Source of the DNA: Opitutus terrae PB90-1
GTDB lineage: Bacteria; Verrucomicrobiota; Verrucomicrobiia; Opitutales; Opitutaceae
Assembly (NCBI RefSeq): GCF_000019965.1
Contig: NC_010571.1
Span: forward strand, 2,675,001 to 2,739,000
Reading direction: 5' to 3'
DNA length: 64,000 nt
Shown here piece by piece: positions 48,203 through 55,982 of this stretch; position 1 is the first letter of the stretch; each line of letters begins with the position of its first letter. The notes beneath the pieces were generated by a model. The model was not told the DNA's origin and did not search any database. It saw only the letters and a list, made by a program, of their open reading frames with translations. A program made the translations under genes and the position numbers.

Positions 48203-50929
48203 CTATTTTGGCTGAGCTTGCGTGGTGAGCGCGGCGGCGGCATGGCCGGCGACAACCCAGCTGGCCGAGCCAGCCACGACGGCCTCGTGTTCGAACCAGA
48301 GAAACCCGAAGTCGTCGAGGGACTCGGGGAAATCCGGTTTGATGATGATGTAACCGGGCACCACCGCGCCGGGAATGTAGGCGTGGTCAGCCCGGTTGAA
48401 GCTGTAGGTCTGCGTCTTCGCGACGGTGCCGACGCCCGCGACGTACGACGTGCTGTTCACCGGATGCGTGCCGAGAATGTAGTTCACGGCGCGAAGAGTG
48501 TATTCGGAACTCACCAGATCCGGATAGGCCCGGTGCAGGAAATACATCCGGATCGCCATCTCCACCACCTCGCCCGATCCGCCCCACGGGCGCAGGCTCG
48601 GAGGAACGCCAAACGGCGTGGCTGCCAACTCCTGATCCAGACCCGCCATGTAGGTCTTCACCGCCTCGCGGAGCTGGTCTTTCTCGCTCGCGTCCAAGTA
48701 GGGCAGGGCGCGCACGGCGGTCCAACCTCGGAATTCCATTTGCTCCGGGGTGATCAGCTGTGGGAGCAACTCTTTCAGTCGGGATTTGTAGGGCTCGCCG
48801 CCTTTCGTGGCGATGGTCAACTCCAGCGCCGCGGTCCAGTCCATGCCGACGCGCATCCGAGCCCATCTCGAGCCGGCCGGAGGAGTTGTCGCTGCGGGCG
48901 CCGCGGGCGAAGGGGTCGGCGTGACTGCACTCGCCGGCTGCGGTGGAGTGGCTTGCGGGCCAGCGACCGTACCTTGCGAGGCCGCCAGCACGCCCGTGGC
49001 GGGAGCTCCTTCCGGATCTCCGCCGAAGTGCGACCCCGCCGGGAAAGGCGTCGGGTGCGCTTTCTCGTCGTTCCAGGCCTTGATCGCGGTTTCGAGGCAC
49101 TCCTGCGCGGTGGCATCATCCCAGCCTTTCAGCGTATCGGCCGCCGCGGCCAGCGCCGCGATCGCTTGCCACTGGAAGAACGGGTTCGTGGTGGAGAAAA
49201 TCCAGCGATCGTCGGGTCGGCCGGAGGTGTCGCCCTTCACTTCGTTCGGGCCGAGATTCGGATCGTAGATGCGGCCATCGGTCTTCGTCGCTCCGTCGCC
49301 GAGGTGCGTGTACTGCCGCAGATCCGGTTCGTGCGTGCCGCGGATCGAATGCCCGAAGGCGCGGAACTGCGCCAGGATGTACACGGCGCCGTGTTTGACC
49401 TGCTGCAGCGCGTCGGGGACGCCGTCGGGCCGGTGCAACTCCACCTCGCGCGCGGTTTCGTTCACCGTGAGCTGGTCGTATTTGAGATCGAACTCCCGAG
49501 AGGCCAGCGCGAGGTTCTGAATCACGTTCAACTGCGCAGGTTCTTCCAGGTCGAAGTCGCCGGCATCATACCAGCCGCCGACGTTCATCCCAGGGATGTG
49601 GTCGCCGCCCCGGTATTTTCCATCCGTGGCCGTGGCTTGGTTCCAGCCGTCGAATTGCTCGCCGACCACCGGTGCGAGCCGGGCGTCATCCAAGTGCGAA
49701 GCGCCATGCCACACGCGGTAGCCTTCGCGAACGGAAACGTGATCCATCTGGATCGCGATGTGACTCAGGCTCAGCTTCCAGATGCTGGTGTAAGCGTCCT
49801 TCGAGATGGGGAATGTCGCCGTTCGCTGGTCGGCGTACTCGATCACATACAGGCCGGGTTCGTTCACCGCGGTGAAGTCAAATTTCGAGTAGACATACCG
49901 GAGCCACGGAGTCGAAGGCGTGATCGGCGCCTCGAACACCGGCTTGTAAGCTCCGTCCGCCATCAGCCGGAGCACCTTGGCTGTTTTTGGTCCGCGATAA
50001 TTCGGGTCGAGTTCGAGCACTGCCACCTTCGAAAAACCTGGCGCGTAACCGACCTGGCTGTGCGCAATCATCGGCGAACGCGTCCAGTTCGGGATCACGT
50101 CGGGCTTGATGTGCCACACGATCGCGCCGGTGGTCTTGCCGGTCGGAATCAGCGAGCGCAGCACGAACCAGCCGTTCTGGGCGCGGGCGCGTCCATCGAA
50201 CAACATGAGGTCCGCCGTATCCGAGGTGACACTCACCCGCGCCAGCGGATCGTCGATCCCGAGCGTGATCGTCCTGCCGGTGGCGAACGGCAGCGGCTGC
50301 GTGTAGCCCTTGGCCTTGTCCCAGTCCTCGAGGTAATACGCCTTCTTCGGTTCATCCGCCAACGGCAGTACCTTGATCATCGGATCCCCGGGCGTGCGCG
50401 GGAAGATGCCCGCGCGGCTTCCGTCCGCGAGGTAAGCCTTGCCCATGTAAATCGCGGGGAGGAACTCCAGGTTGAACCCCGCGCGCCCGGCGAGCTGCTC
50501 CGGCAGTGGTTGGTCGAGGTTGATGCTGACCCTCACACCACCGGGTTCGGCTGCGACCTCGAGCGTGTAGCTGAGATCGAAGGTCGGGAAAGCGAGCTGG
50601 GCGGTGAGCTTGTTGTCGGCCTTGTCGGCCTGGCGGCCCTTCAGGGTGGCCACCAGATCCCACTGCTCGGGCGTCGGCATCAGACGCACGTCGCCGTTGG
50701 TGGCGATGCGCCGGCCGTGGAGAATCATCTCCATCGCGGTGTTCTTCTGGTCGACGAAGACCGGATGGTAGGTGCTGTCGTAGAGGAAGACGCTGAACCC
50801 CTGCGCATCGAGGATGTTCTTGTCCGTCACCTTCACGGCGAGCCCGGCGCCGGCCCAGCTCACGCCGGAGATCAGGGAAACGAGGACCAGGAGGAAACAC
50901 ACTCGGGTGGGGGTAAACATGGATCGCAT
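48203..50929 (-). CDS. Secreted GH9 endoglucanase-like enzyme with internal Pro/Thr-rich insert
   Basis: A 908-aa exported protein. A signal peptide is followed by an N-terminal beta-sandwich and an Ig-like CelD_N domain (around IAHSQVGYAPGFSKVAVLEL). The GH9 (alpha/alpha)6 domain starts with GGWYDAGDFDLEEPAQ (DAGD catalytic motif) and ends with LWFEHEAVVAGSASWVVAG, the likely acid Glu region. About 45 residues rich in Pro, Thr and Ala (DNA 48870-49010) lie inside the GH9 domain, where linkers are unusual. ATG 50929 is chosen; a TTG at 50950 and an ATG at 50920 are alternatives. Confidence 0.9.
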   Translation of the reverse strand: MRSMFTPTRVCFLLVLVSLISGVSWAGAGLAVKVTDKNILDAQGFSVFLYDSTYHPVFVDQKNTAMEMILHGRRIATNGDVRLMPTPEQWDLVATLKGRQADKADNKLTAQLAFPTFDLSYTLEVAAEPGGVRVSINLDQPLPEQLAGRAGFNLEFLPAIYMGKAYLADGSRAGIFPRTPGDPMIKVLPLADEPKKAYYLEDWDKAKGYTQPLPFATGRTITLGIDDPLARVSVTSDTADLMLFDGRARAQNGWFVLRSLIPTGKTTGAIVWHIKPDVIPNWTRSPMIAHSQVGYAPGFSKVAVLELDPNYRGPKTAKVLRLMADGAYKPVFEAPITPSTPWLRYVYSKFDFTAVNEPGLYVIEYADQRTATFPISKDAYTSIWKLSLSHIAIQMDHVSVREGYRVWHGASHLDDARLAPVVGEQFDGWNQATATDGKYRGGDHIPGMNVGGWYDAGDFDLEEPAQLNVIQNLALASREFDLKYDQLTVNETAREVELHRPDGVPDALQQVKHGAVYILAQFRAFGHSIRGTHEPDLRQYTHLGDGATKTDGRIYDPNLGPNEVKGDTSGRPDDRWIFSTTNPFFQWQAIAALAAAADTLKGWDDATAQECLETAIKAWNDEKAHPTPFPAGSHFGGDPEGAPATGVLAASQGTVAGPQATPPQPASAVTPTPSPAAPAATTPPAGSRWARMRVGMDWTAALELTIATKGGEPYKSRLKELLPQLITPEQMEFRGWTAVRALPYLDASEKDQLREAVKTYMAGLDQELAATPFGVPPSLRPWGGSGEVVEMAIRMYFLHRAYPDLVSSEYTLRAVNYILGTHPVNSTSYVAGVGTVAKTQTYSFNRADHAYIPGAVVPGYIIIKPDFPESLDDFGFLWFEHEAVVAGSASWVVAGHAAAALTTQAQPK

Positions 50930-51129
50930 GAAACGGCTCGGACGTTTCAACTCAACCGGAGTTGCGCCCCTTCGGGCAGTGTTTTGCTCTCACAGTATTG
51001 CGGTGGTGCAGCGGCGCCGGCGGCGGGGAAGTTCTTGTGAGCTCCGCCAAGTCTCGGAGGCACACCCGTTCGTTTAGCACGAGCCAAAGGGAGGTGCTGG
51101 ACTGTTTCTGCGAACGCTCCGCTGGGGTG

Positions 51130-51370
51130 CTAGATGCCGAAATGCCGTCGCCGAAATTCGTGACCCGAACCGGTCTTCAGGTACTGCTCGAAGGCAATCG
51201 CGCGCCGTGCATCCGCGAAAGCCTGGTAGCAGCCAGATTCCATGGCGATGGTTGGCTATGGGCGGCGACCTACCAGCATTGTGCTCCCTGACTCGGGCCT
51301 TCGGATGGTCCGTGCGGCGGACGTATTTCTCAGTCGGCGTATGCACCGATAGAATGTGCGCCTAGTGCAT
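51130..51370 (-). pseudogene. Decayed GIY-YIG nuclease (YhbQ/UvrC-N-like)
   Basis: The minus strand from ATG 51370 reads M-H-stop-A-H-I-L-S-V-H-T-P-T-E-K-Y-V-R-R-T-D, then VREHNAGRS. This fits MHYAYIL...KYVGRT...REHNAGRS of GIY-YIG proteins, with TAC changed to TAG at the third codon and Gly to Arg. Near 51235 the frame shifts. The continuation, CYQAFADARRAIAFEQYLKT and GSGHEFRRRHF to the stop at 51130, matches the rest of an 80-aa protein. Two inactivating changes make it a pseudogene. Confidence 0.82.
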
Positions 51371-51482
51371 GGTACCGGTTGTCGCACGATTAGCCCTCCT
51401 CCGCCCAGCCTATGGAGGGCATCCTTCGCCTCCGCCATCGGGAGCCGTCCCGCATGTTTCAAGATGGCCTGCCATCCGTAGC

Positions 51483-51502
51483 CTCAACCGCTTGCGGTTG
51501 AG
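51483..51502. repeat. Perfect hairpin beside tRNA-Ala
   Basis: CTCAACCG-CTTG-CGGTTGAG. It lies 8 bp beyond the 3' end of the minus-strand tRNA. No U-tract on either strand, so not a classical terminator. Confidence 0.65.
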
Positions 51503-51509
51503 CGAAGGA

Positions 51510-51585
51510 TGGTGGAGCAGATCGGGATCAAACCGACGACCTCGTCGTTGCGAACGACGCGCTCTATCAACTGAGCTACTGCCCC
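51510..51585 (-). tRNA. tRNA-Ala (anticodon CGC)
   Basis: Read on the minus strand: acceptor GGGGCAG with CTGCTCC includes the G3-U70 pair that identifies alanine tRNA. D-loop AGTTGATAGA, anticodon arm CGTCG-TTCGCAA-CGACG (CGC) and T-loop GTTTGATC follow. CCA is encoded (51510-51512). Confidence 0.96.
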
Positions 51586-51809
51586 ACGTGGGAGGGGAGG
51601 TTTTGGGGAATCGCTGCCCCTGAGTAAACACCTTTTTTGGGGCTTTTTCAGCGTCTCTGTGGTGCGCTCGATGACCTGCGCGCCTGAGTTGCCTAAAGCG
51701 CTTCCATTGCGGTCGCGAAGCGCTCCTTTGCTGCGATCTCTCCCGTTCGAACCCATTGCTGAGCTCCCGTCGCGGGTGCGCATGCCACCGTAGTCCCGCG
51801 GCGGCTGCG

Positions 51810-52595
51810 CTATGGCTGGGCCAGATTCCAGCCGACCAGCACGGGATAGATCGCCTCTTTAAGCGCCGCAAACCCGGCAGCGTTGGGGTGCAGCCGATCC
51901 GAGAGAAAACACTCGGGTTTCGATGAACCGTCAGGCAACGCGAGCGGCGTGAAGGTGTCGCAGACGGTGCTCCGCGGATCGGACGCCACCATCGCGCTCA
52001 TCCGCCGGTTGAGCTCACGCACGAGCTCCGGATAGTTGTCCTCGCCTCGGCGCGGCATCACGTAGCACCACGCGATCGGAAGCTCCGGATAACGCGCGCG
52101 AATCCGGCGGTGGAGTTCCTGGAAATTGCCCGCGATCAGTTCGGGGGCCAGGTGCTCGCTGAGATCGTTGGTGCCAATCAGGATCACGAGCCCGCGGGGA
52201 TTTAGCGACAGCACGTCGTCCTCCAACCGGTAGATCAGATTCGGCAGGGTATCGCCGCCGATGCCGCGGTTCACCAGTTTCACGCCGGTGCCCGCGCAGT
52301 CCTCCGCAAAGGTGTGCCAGCCTTCAAAAATCGAATCGCCGACGAAGACGATGCCATTCAGGTCCCGCGGCTTCCGCTGGGCGAAGAGCGTGCGTCGTTC
52401 CACGTTCTTGGCCCGGAACCCAACCCACGACGAGGTCTTGCCCGGCACCGGGAAGATTCCATCGGCGGGCCAGAACGGATCCGCCGCGTCCGCGGTCGCC
52501 GCTGCCGCTTCCGCGGCCCCCATTGCCGTCAGCTGACCGCCCGCGATCATCAACCCCGCCAACGCCAAAGTGCGAAGCAACGTTTTTGTTTTCAT
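51810..52595 (-). CDS. Exported SGNH/GDSL hydrolase
   Basis: A 261-aa protein with a signal peptide (about 1-27). SGNH blocks are visible: block I IVFVGDSIFEGW (Ser), block II NRGIGGDT (Gly), block III ILIGTNDL (Asn), and block V SDRLHPNAAGFAAL (Asp/His). The substrate could be an acetylated polysaccharide or a lipid. The best comparison is with platelet-activating-factor acetylhydrolase-like GDSL proteins. It stands alone between tRNA-Ala and dut. Confidence 0.92.
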   Translation of the reverse strand: MKTKTLLRTLALAGLMIAGGQLTAMGAAEAAAATADAADPFWPADGIFPVPGKTSSWVGFRAKNVERRTLFAQRKPRDLNGIVFVGDSIFEGWHTFAEDCAGTGVKLVNRGIGGDTLPNLIYRLEDDVLSLNPRGLVILIGTNDLSEHLAPELIAGNFQELHRRIRARYPELPIAWCYVMPRRGEDNYPELVRELNRRMSAMVASDPRSTVCDTFTPLALPDGSSKPECFLSDRLHPNAAGFAALKEAIYPVLVGWNLAQP

Positions 52596-52734
52596 GCGTT
52601 CCGCCTAATTCGGCCGGTCATCGGGCGGGTTTAGTCATTGTGCCTCGCGCCGGCGGAGCCCGCGGCTTGATTGGCCGGAGACAATCACGCGCGACAGGGT
52701 TGCGGTCGGCCCGAGTTTTTACTGCGCTGGCCTC

Positions 52735-53193
52735 ATGGCCACTCCTTCACCTGACCACGCGCATGCGCAACTGCAACTCCGCCGGCTGCGGCCCGAAGCC
52801 AAGCTGCCCGTGCGCGCGTCCGAACACGCGAGCTGTTTCGATCTGTGCGCGGTCGAGGCCGGCGTGGTGAAGCCCGGCGAACGCGCGTTCGTGAAGACCG
52901 GCTGGGCGATGGCCGTGCCGCCAGGCTACGAGATCCAGGTGCGCTCGCGCAGCGGCCACGCCGCGAAATCCGGTGTGTTCGTGTTGAACTCGCCCGGCAC
53001 GGTCGACGCCGATTATCGCGGCGAGGTGGCCGTGATCCTTTTCAACACGGGCGCGAGCGATTTCACCTTCGCGGCGGGCGACCGGATTGCGCAGATGGCG
53101 ATCTGCCCGGTGCTGATGTGGGATGCAGTCGAGGTGAACGAACTTCCCGACACGAAACGCGGCGCCGGCGGCTTCGGCAGCACGGGCCGCTGA
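52735..53193 (+). CDS. dut: dUTP diphosphatase
   Basis: A 152-aa trimeric dUTPase. Motifs I-V are present: CFDLCAVE, the SRSGHAAKSGVFV block, GTVDADYRGEV, RIAQMAI and RGAGGFGSTGR. It removes dUTP and supplies dUMP for thymidylate synthesis. ATG 52735 gives a normal N-terminus. Not obviously in an operon. Confidence 0.96.
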   Translation: MATPSPDHAHAQLQLRRLRPEAKLPVRASEHASCFDLCAVEAGVVKPGERAFVKTGWAMAVPPGYEIQVRSRSGHAAKSGVFVLNSPGTVDADYRGEVAVILFNTGASDFTFAAGDRIAQMAICPVLMWDAVEVNELPDTKRGAGGFGSTGR

Positions 53194-53215
53194 TCACGCT
53201 GGCGACGGCGGTCCT

Positions 53216-53743
53216 TCACGCCGCCTTCAGCAACGCGCCGAGCTTTGCCGTGGCACGGGCCAGCTCCGCGACGCGGCGGCTGATTTCCGGATCGACGATC
53301 GCATCACCGGCGAACGCATTGGCGGTTGCATACACGAACCGCGGCACGATGAGGCTGCGGAAGTCCAGCATGAGGCTGTTCGCCAGCGACATGATGGACA
53401 TGTAGCTGGCGCGGTCAGCGGCGGCACAGAGGAAGCCGACCACCTTGTTCTCCCAGGCGCGATTGCCGGTCAGCTCGATCACGTTCTTCAGCGCGGCCGA
53501 ACCATCGAAGTTGTAGATGGGGCTTGCCACGATGATCGCCGTCGCGTCGTGCAGAAGATCGCTGAGCGCGGTGACGTTGGCGTGATCATACGCTGGACCG
53601 GCGTCACACAGTGGGAGCGGATAGTCCCGCAGATCGAGCAGAGTCACGGGCGCGCCGTCCTGTTCGAGGACGCGTGCGGCGTCGCACGCCAGGATGCGGC
53701 TGTTGCTCTGGGCGCTCAGGCTGCTGGAGAGGATGATGTTCAT
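53216..53743 (-). CDS. NAD(P)H-dependent FMN reductase-like flavoprotein
   Basis: A 175-aa flavodoxin-like reductase. The phosphate-binding start SSSLSAQSNSRILA is followed by SPIYNFDGSAALKNVIEL, typical of NADPH-dependent FMN reductases (PF03358). It lies 16 bp after a small dimeric-barrel gene that has the SoxR box in its promoter, so it is probably SoxR-controlled. ATG 53743 is chosen; longer reading overlaps the upstream gene. Confidence 0.9.
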   Translation of the reverse strand: MNIILSSSLSAQSNSRILACDAARVLEQDGAPVTLLDLRDYPLPLCDAGPAYDHANVTALSDLLHDATAIIVASPIYNFDGSAALKNVIELTGNRAWENKVVGFLCAAADRASYMSIMSLANSLMLDFRSLIVPRFVYATANAFAGDAIVDPEISRRVAELARATAKLGALLKAA

Positions 53744-53759
53744 CGGTCGAACGAAAAGA

Positions 53760-54152
53760 TCAGTCGGTCGTGGTCGCCCCCGCGTCGGCAGCGCGAGCGC
53801 GGGCTTGGGCGAGTCGCTGGCGGACGGTGGCGGCGCGGCTGGCGAACGAGCCCAGCGGCACCACGCGGGTCTGGGCACGCGGCCACGAGGGCAGCCCGGC
53901 GACCATCTGTTCCAGCTGGTCAGGTGAGTCCGCGCGGGCGACGAAGATGAAACCGCCCGCGGCCAGAGCGGAACCACCTGCGGCGATCCGGCCCGCGTCC
54001 CGCAGCTGCTGCAGCGCCTCGAGCGTCGGCAGCGCAAAGCGTTCGGTGAACGCGACCAGCTCGGCCGGCGACGGCAGCGTGGCGAACGGGCTGAAGGTCA
54101 TTTCGACCAGATACTCGTGAGTGGAGGTGGGGGAAGGTGATATTTGCTTCAT
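53760..54152 (-). CDS. Dimeric alpha/beta-barrel protein, muconolactone isomerase/YciI-like
   Basis: A 130-aa protein whose pattern (EYLVEMTF, AAGGSALAAGGFIFVARADS, then LEQMVAGLPSWPRAQTRVVP) matches small dimeric alpha/beta barrel enzymes such as muconolactone isomerase-like or YciI proteins. Such proteins are often encoded next to oxidoreductases for quinone or redox chemistry. The promoter contains the SoxR operator. The substrate is unknown. Confidence 0.75.
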   Translation of the reverse strand: MKQISPSPTSTHEYLVEMTFSPFATLPSPAELVAFTERFALPTLEALQQLRDAGRIAAGGSALAAGGFIFVARADSPDQLEQMVAGLPSWPRAQTRVVPLGSFASRAATVRQRLAQARARAADAGATTTD

Positions 54153-54166
54153 GGAAGGAACGCCGC

Positions 54167-54197
54167 ACGGTAGCGCCTCAACTTAACTTGAGGTCAA
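54167..54197 (-). promoter_or_regulatory. SoxR-box promoter of the divergent oxidoreductase pair
   Basis: CCTCAACTTAACTTGAGG (54176-54193) differs by one base from the Escherichia coli soxS SoxR box as I remember it (CCTCAAGTTAACTTGAGG). On the minus strand TTGACC (54192-54197) and TACCGT (54167-54172) are separated by exactly 19 bp, the long spacer of MerR/SoxR-activated promoters. It drives the gene at 54152 and, on the other side, overlaps the soxR upstream region. Confidence 0.85.
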
Positions 54198-54204
54198 GGG
54201 CTGC

Positions 54205-54657
54205 ATGAACACTCCGGAACTCCATCATGAGCTGAGCGCCGGTGAACTGGCGACGCGCAGCGGCGTCGCGGTGTCCGCGATTCATTTCTACGAGGCGAAA
54301 GGGCTGATCACGAGCTGGCGAAACTCCGCGAACCAGCGTCGTTATCCGCGCGAGGCACTGCGGCGCGTCGCCATCGTGAAAGTGGCGCAGCGGCTCGGGC
54401 TGCCGCTGGCGTCAATCAAGGCCGCGCTCGATGCGTTGCCCAAAGGTCGGACGCCGACCGATCAGGACTGGCGCAAGCTTTCCGCGCGCTGGCGCGCCGA
54501 TCTCGAGCAGCGCATCGCGAAGCTTACGCAGCTGCGCGATCAGCTGACCGGATGCATCGGTTGCGGCTGCCTCTCGATGAAACAGTGTCCGCTGCGCAAT
54601 CCGCTCGACGAACTTGGTGAGCGCGGCCCCGGCCCGCAGTTGCTCGAACCGGGCTGA
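54205..54657 (+). CDS. soxR: Redox-sensitive MerR-family activator SoxR
   Basis: A 150-aa regulator with a MerR-type winged helix ([20 protein letters not shown]), a dimerisation helix and the [2Fe-2S] cluster motif [12 protein letters not shown] (Cys117, 120, 122, 128). The following PLRNPLD is also SoxR-specific. It senses redox-active compounds and activates a 19-bp-spacer promoter, here the divergent pair at 53216-54152. ATG 54205 is 12 bp from the box. Confidence 0.96.
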   Translation: MNTPELHHELSAGELATRSGVAVSAIHFYEAKGLITSWRNSANQRRYPREALRRVAIVKVAQRLGLPLASIKAALDALPKGRTPTDQDWRKLSARWRADLEQRIAKLTQLRDQLTGCIGCGCLSMKQCPLRNPLDELGERGPGPQLLEPG

Positions 54658-54669
54658 GCCAAGCCGCTG

Positions 54670-55644
54670 TCAGTTCAGCCCATCAAGGAACGCGTTCATT
54701 GCATGCAGCACGTCGGTTGCGTGGGACTGAAAAACGAAATGAGATGCGCCGGGAATGAGCACGACACGCGCGGAGGGCACACCGCGCGCGAACGCGTCCC
54801 ACTGACTTAGCGAGCCGGGCACAGGTTCGACATTGGTTGGTTGGTTGGGCGGGCGGGCGGTTTCCGCCGGCACCGCGAAGATTGCGAGAATCGGGCCGCG
54901 CAGCGTGGTGTATTTTTGCAGGCTCAGGCTGAGTTCGCGCAGATAGGGTGGGGCGGAGCGAAGCTGTTCCGCCGTGGGCTCCGGAAAATCCTTCATGCTC
55001 TCCAGCCAGTCGGTGAGCGCGGTTTGCAGGCGAGGCAGGGCGGCGATGATTTCGTGCGCGGCCTGCTTGGGATGCAACTCGCTAGAGCCAGGAATCAACC
55101 GGTCGAGCTGGCGTCGCATATCTCCGACCAGGAAGGGTACGTGGCCGGTGTCGCCAGTCAGCTCGCTATAGAAGGCGCTAGGACCCGCCGCATCGAGATA
55201 GATGAAGCCGGCGAATTTCTCGCGATGATGCGTGTTCAGCCAACTCATCTCTGCGCCTGCCATCGAGTGCCCCACCAAGACCGGCGCGGAGAGATGCAGT
55301 GCATCAATGATCGTGAGAATGTCGCGGCCGAAGCGCTCGTCGCCGTAGCCGGACGCAGGGGCGCTCGACTTGCCCGCTCCGCGCCGAGTGATGCCATACA
55401 CGTGACAGCGCGACGTGAACCTCGGCGCGAACGAATCGAAGACGTGTGCATCGCAGCCCCAGCCGTGCAGGAAAATCAGCGGCGGACCGTTGCCGCCCCA
55501 GTCGACGACTTCGAGTTTCACCGCCGGCTCGACCTCGATGAAGCGCAGGGACGCCAGCGCGTTGAGTGGTGCGGAGCTTGCCCAACCCACCGCGGCGATC
55601 GGAAGCGTGCACAGCGCGAACACAAGGAGCCGTTGCGGGATCAT
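54670..55644 (-). CDS. Exported alpha/beta hydrolase
   Basis: A 324-aa hydrolase. A signal peptide (MIPQRLLVFALCTLPIAAVG) is followed by the oxyanion-side motif LIFLHGWGCDAH, the nucleophile elbow VGHSMAGAEMS and a C-terminal GASHFVFQ for the catalytic His. This is the common alpha/beta fold of esterases and haloalkane dehalogenase-like enzymes; the substrate cannot be called. ATG 55644 gives the cleanest signal peptide. Convergent with soxR. Confidence 0.86.
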   Translation of the reverse strand: MIPQRLLVFALCTLPIAAVGWASSAPLNALASLRFIEVEPAVKLEVVDWGGNGPPLIFLHGWGCDAHVFDSFAPRFTSRCHVYGITRRGAGKSSAPASGYGDERFGRDILTIIDALHLSAPVLVGHSMAGAEMSWLNTHHREKFAGFIYLDAAGPSAFYSELTGDTGHVPFLVGDMRRQLDRLIPGSSELHPKQAAHEIIAALPRLQTALTDWLESMKDFPEPTAEQLRSAPPYLRELSLSLQKYTTLRGPILAIFAVPAETARPPNQPTNVEPVPGSLSQWDAFARGVPSARVVLIPGASHFVFQSHATDVLHAMNAFLDGLN

Positions 55645-55982
55645 CGGATAATGGCACGCGCACCAATGCGGTGGGTTGCGGCGCATGGCTGAAGGCATGT
55701 ACTTCGGAGTACGGGCGGGGACAAGGCTGCAGTTCTGGAAGCGCCGTTTCTATCGTGCCGAAACGATCGTGTCATGGAATTCGGCGATGGCGTAGCCCAT
55801 TTGGCGAAGTCATCCGTCCCAACCAACGAACGCCTTTTCTGCCGGCGCGGGTTTCGCGGCGGTGGAGGAGGCGAGTCGTCCCCACCCAACCATCACCTAC
55901 CGCGCCACCGCCGGCCGGCTCCCCCGAGCCTTTCGAAAAAACCGGCGGCTGCGCCTCCGCGCGAACACACCCGTTTCCCTGC
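55645..55982. other. 338-bp divergent region, no gene
   Basis: Between the hydrolase (minus) and the TonB receptor (plus). There is no protein-like frame and no clear riboswitch fold. Promoters for both genes are expected here. Confidence 0.5.

Noticed and set aside
47987-51040. Long open plus-strand frame (about 1017 codons) opposite the GH9 gene
   Set aside because: It is antisense to a clear GH9 protein. Its translation is Arg/Gly/His-rich with no domain, as expected for the opposite strand of GC-rich DNA.
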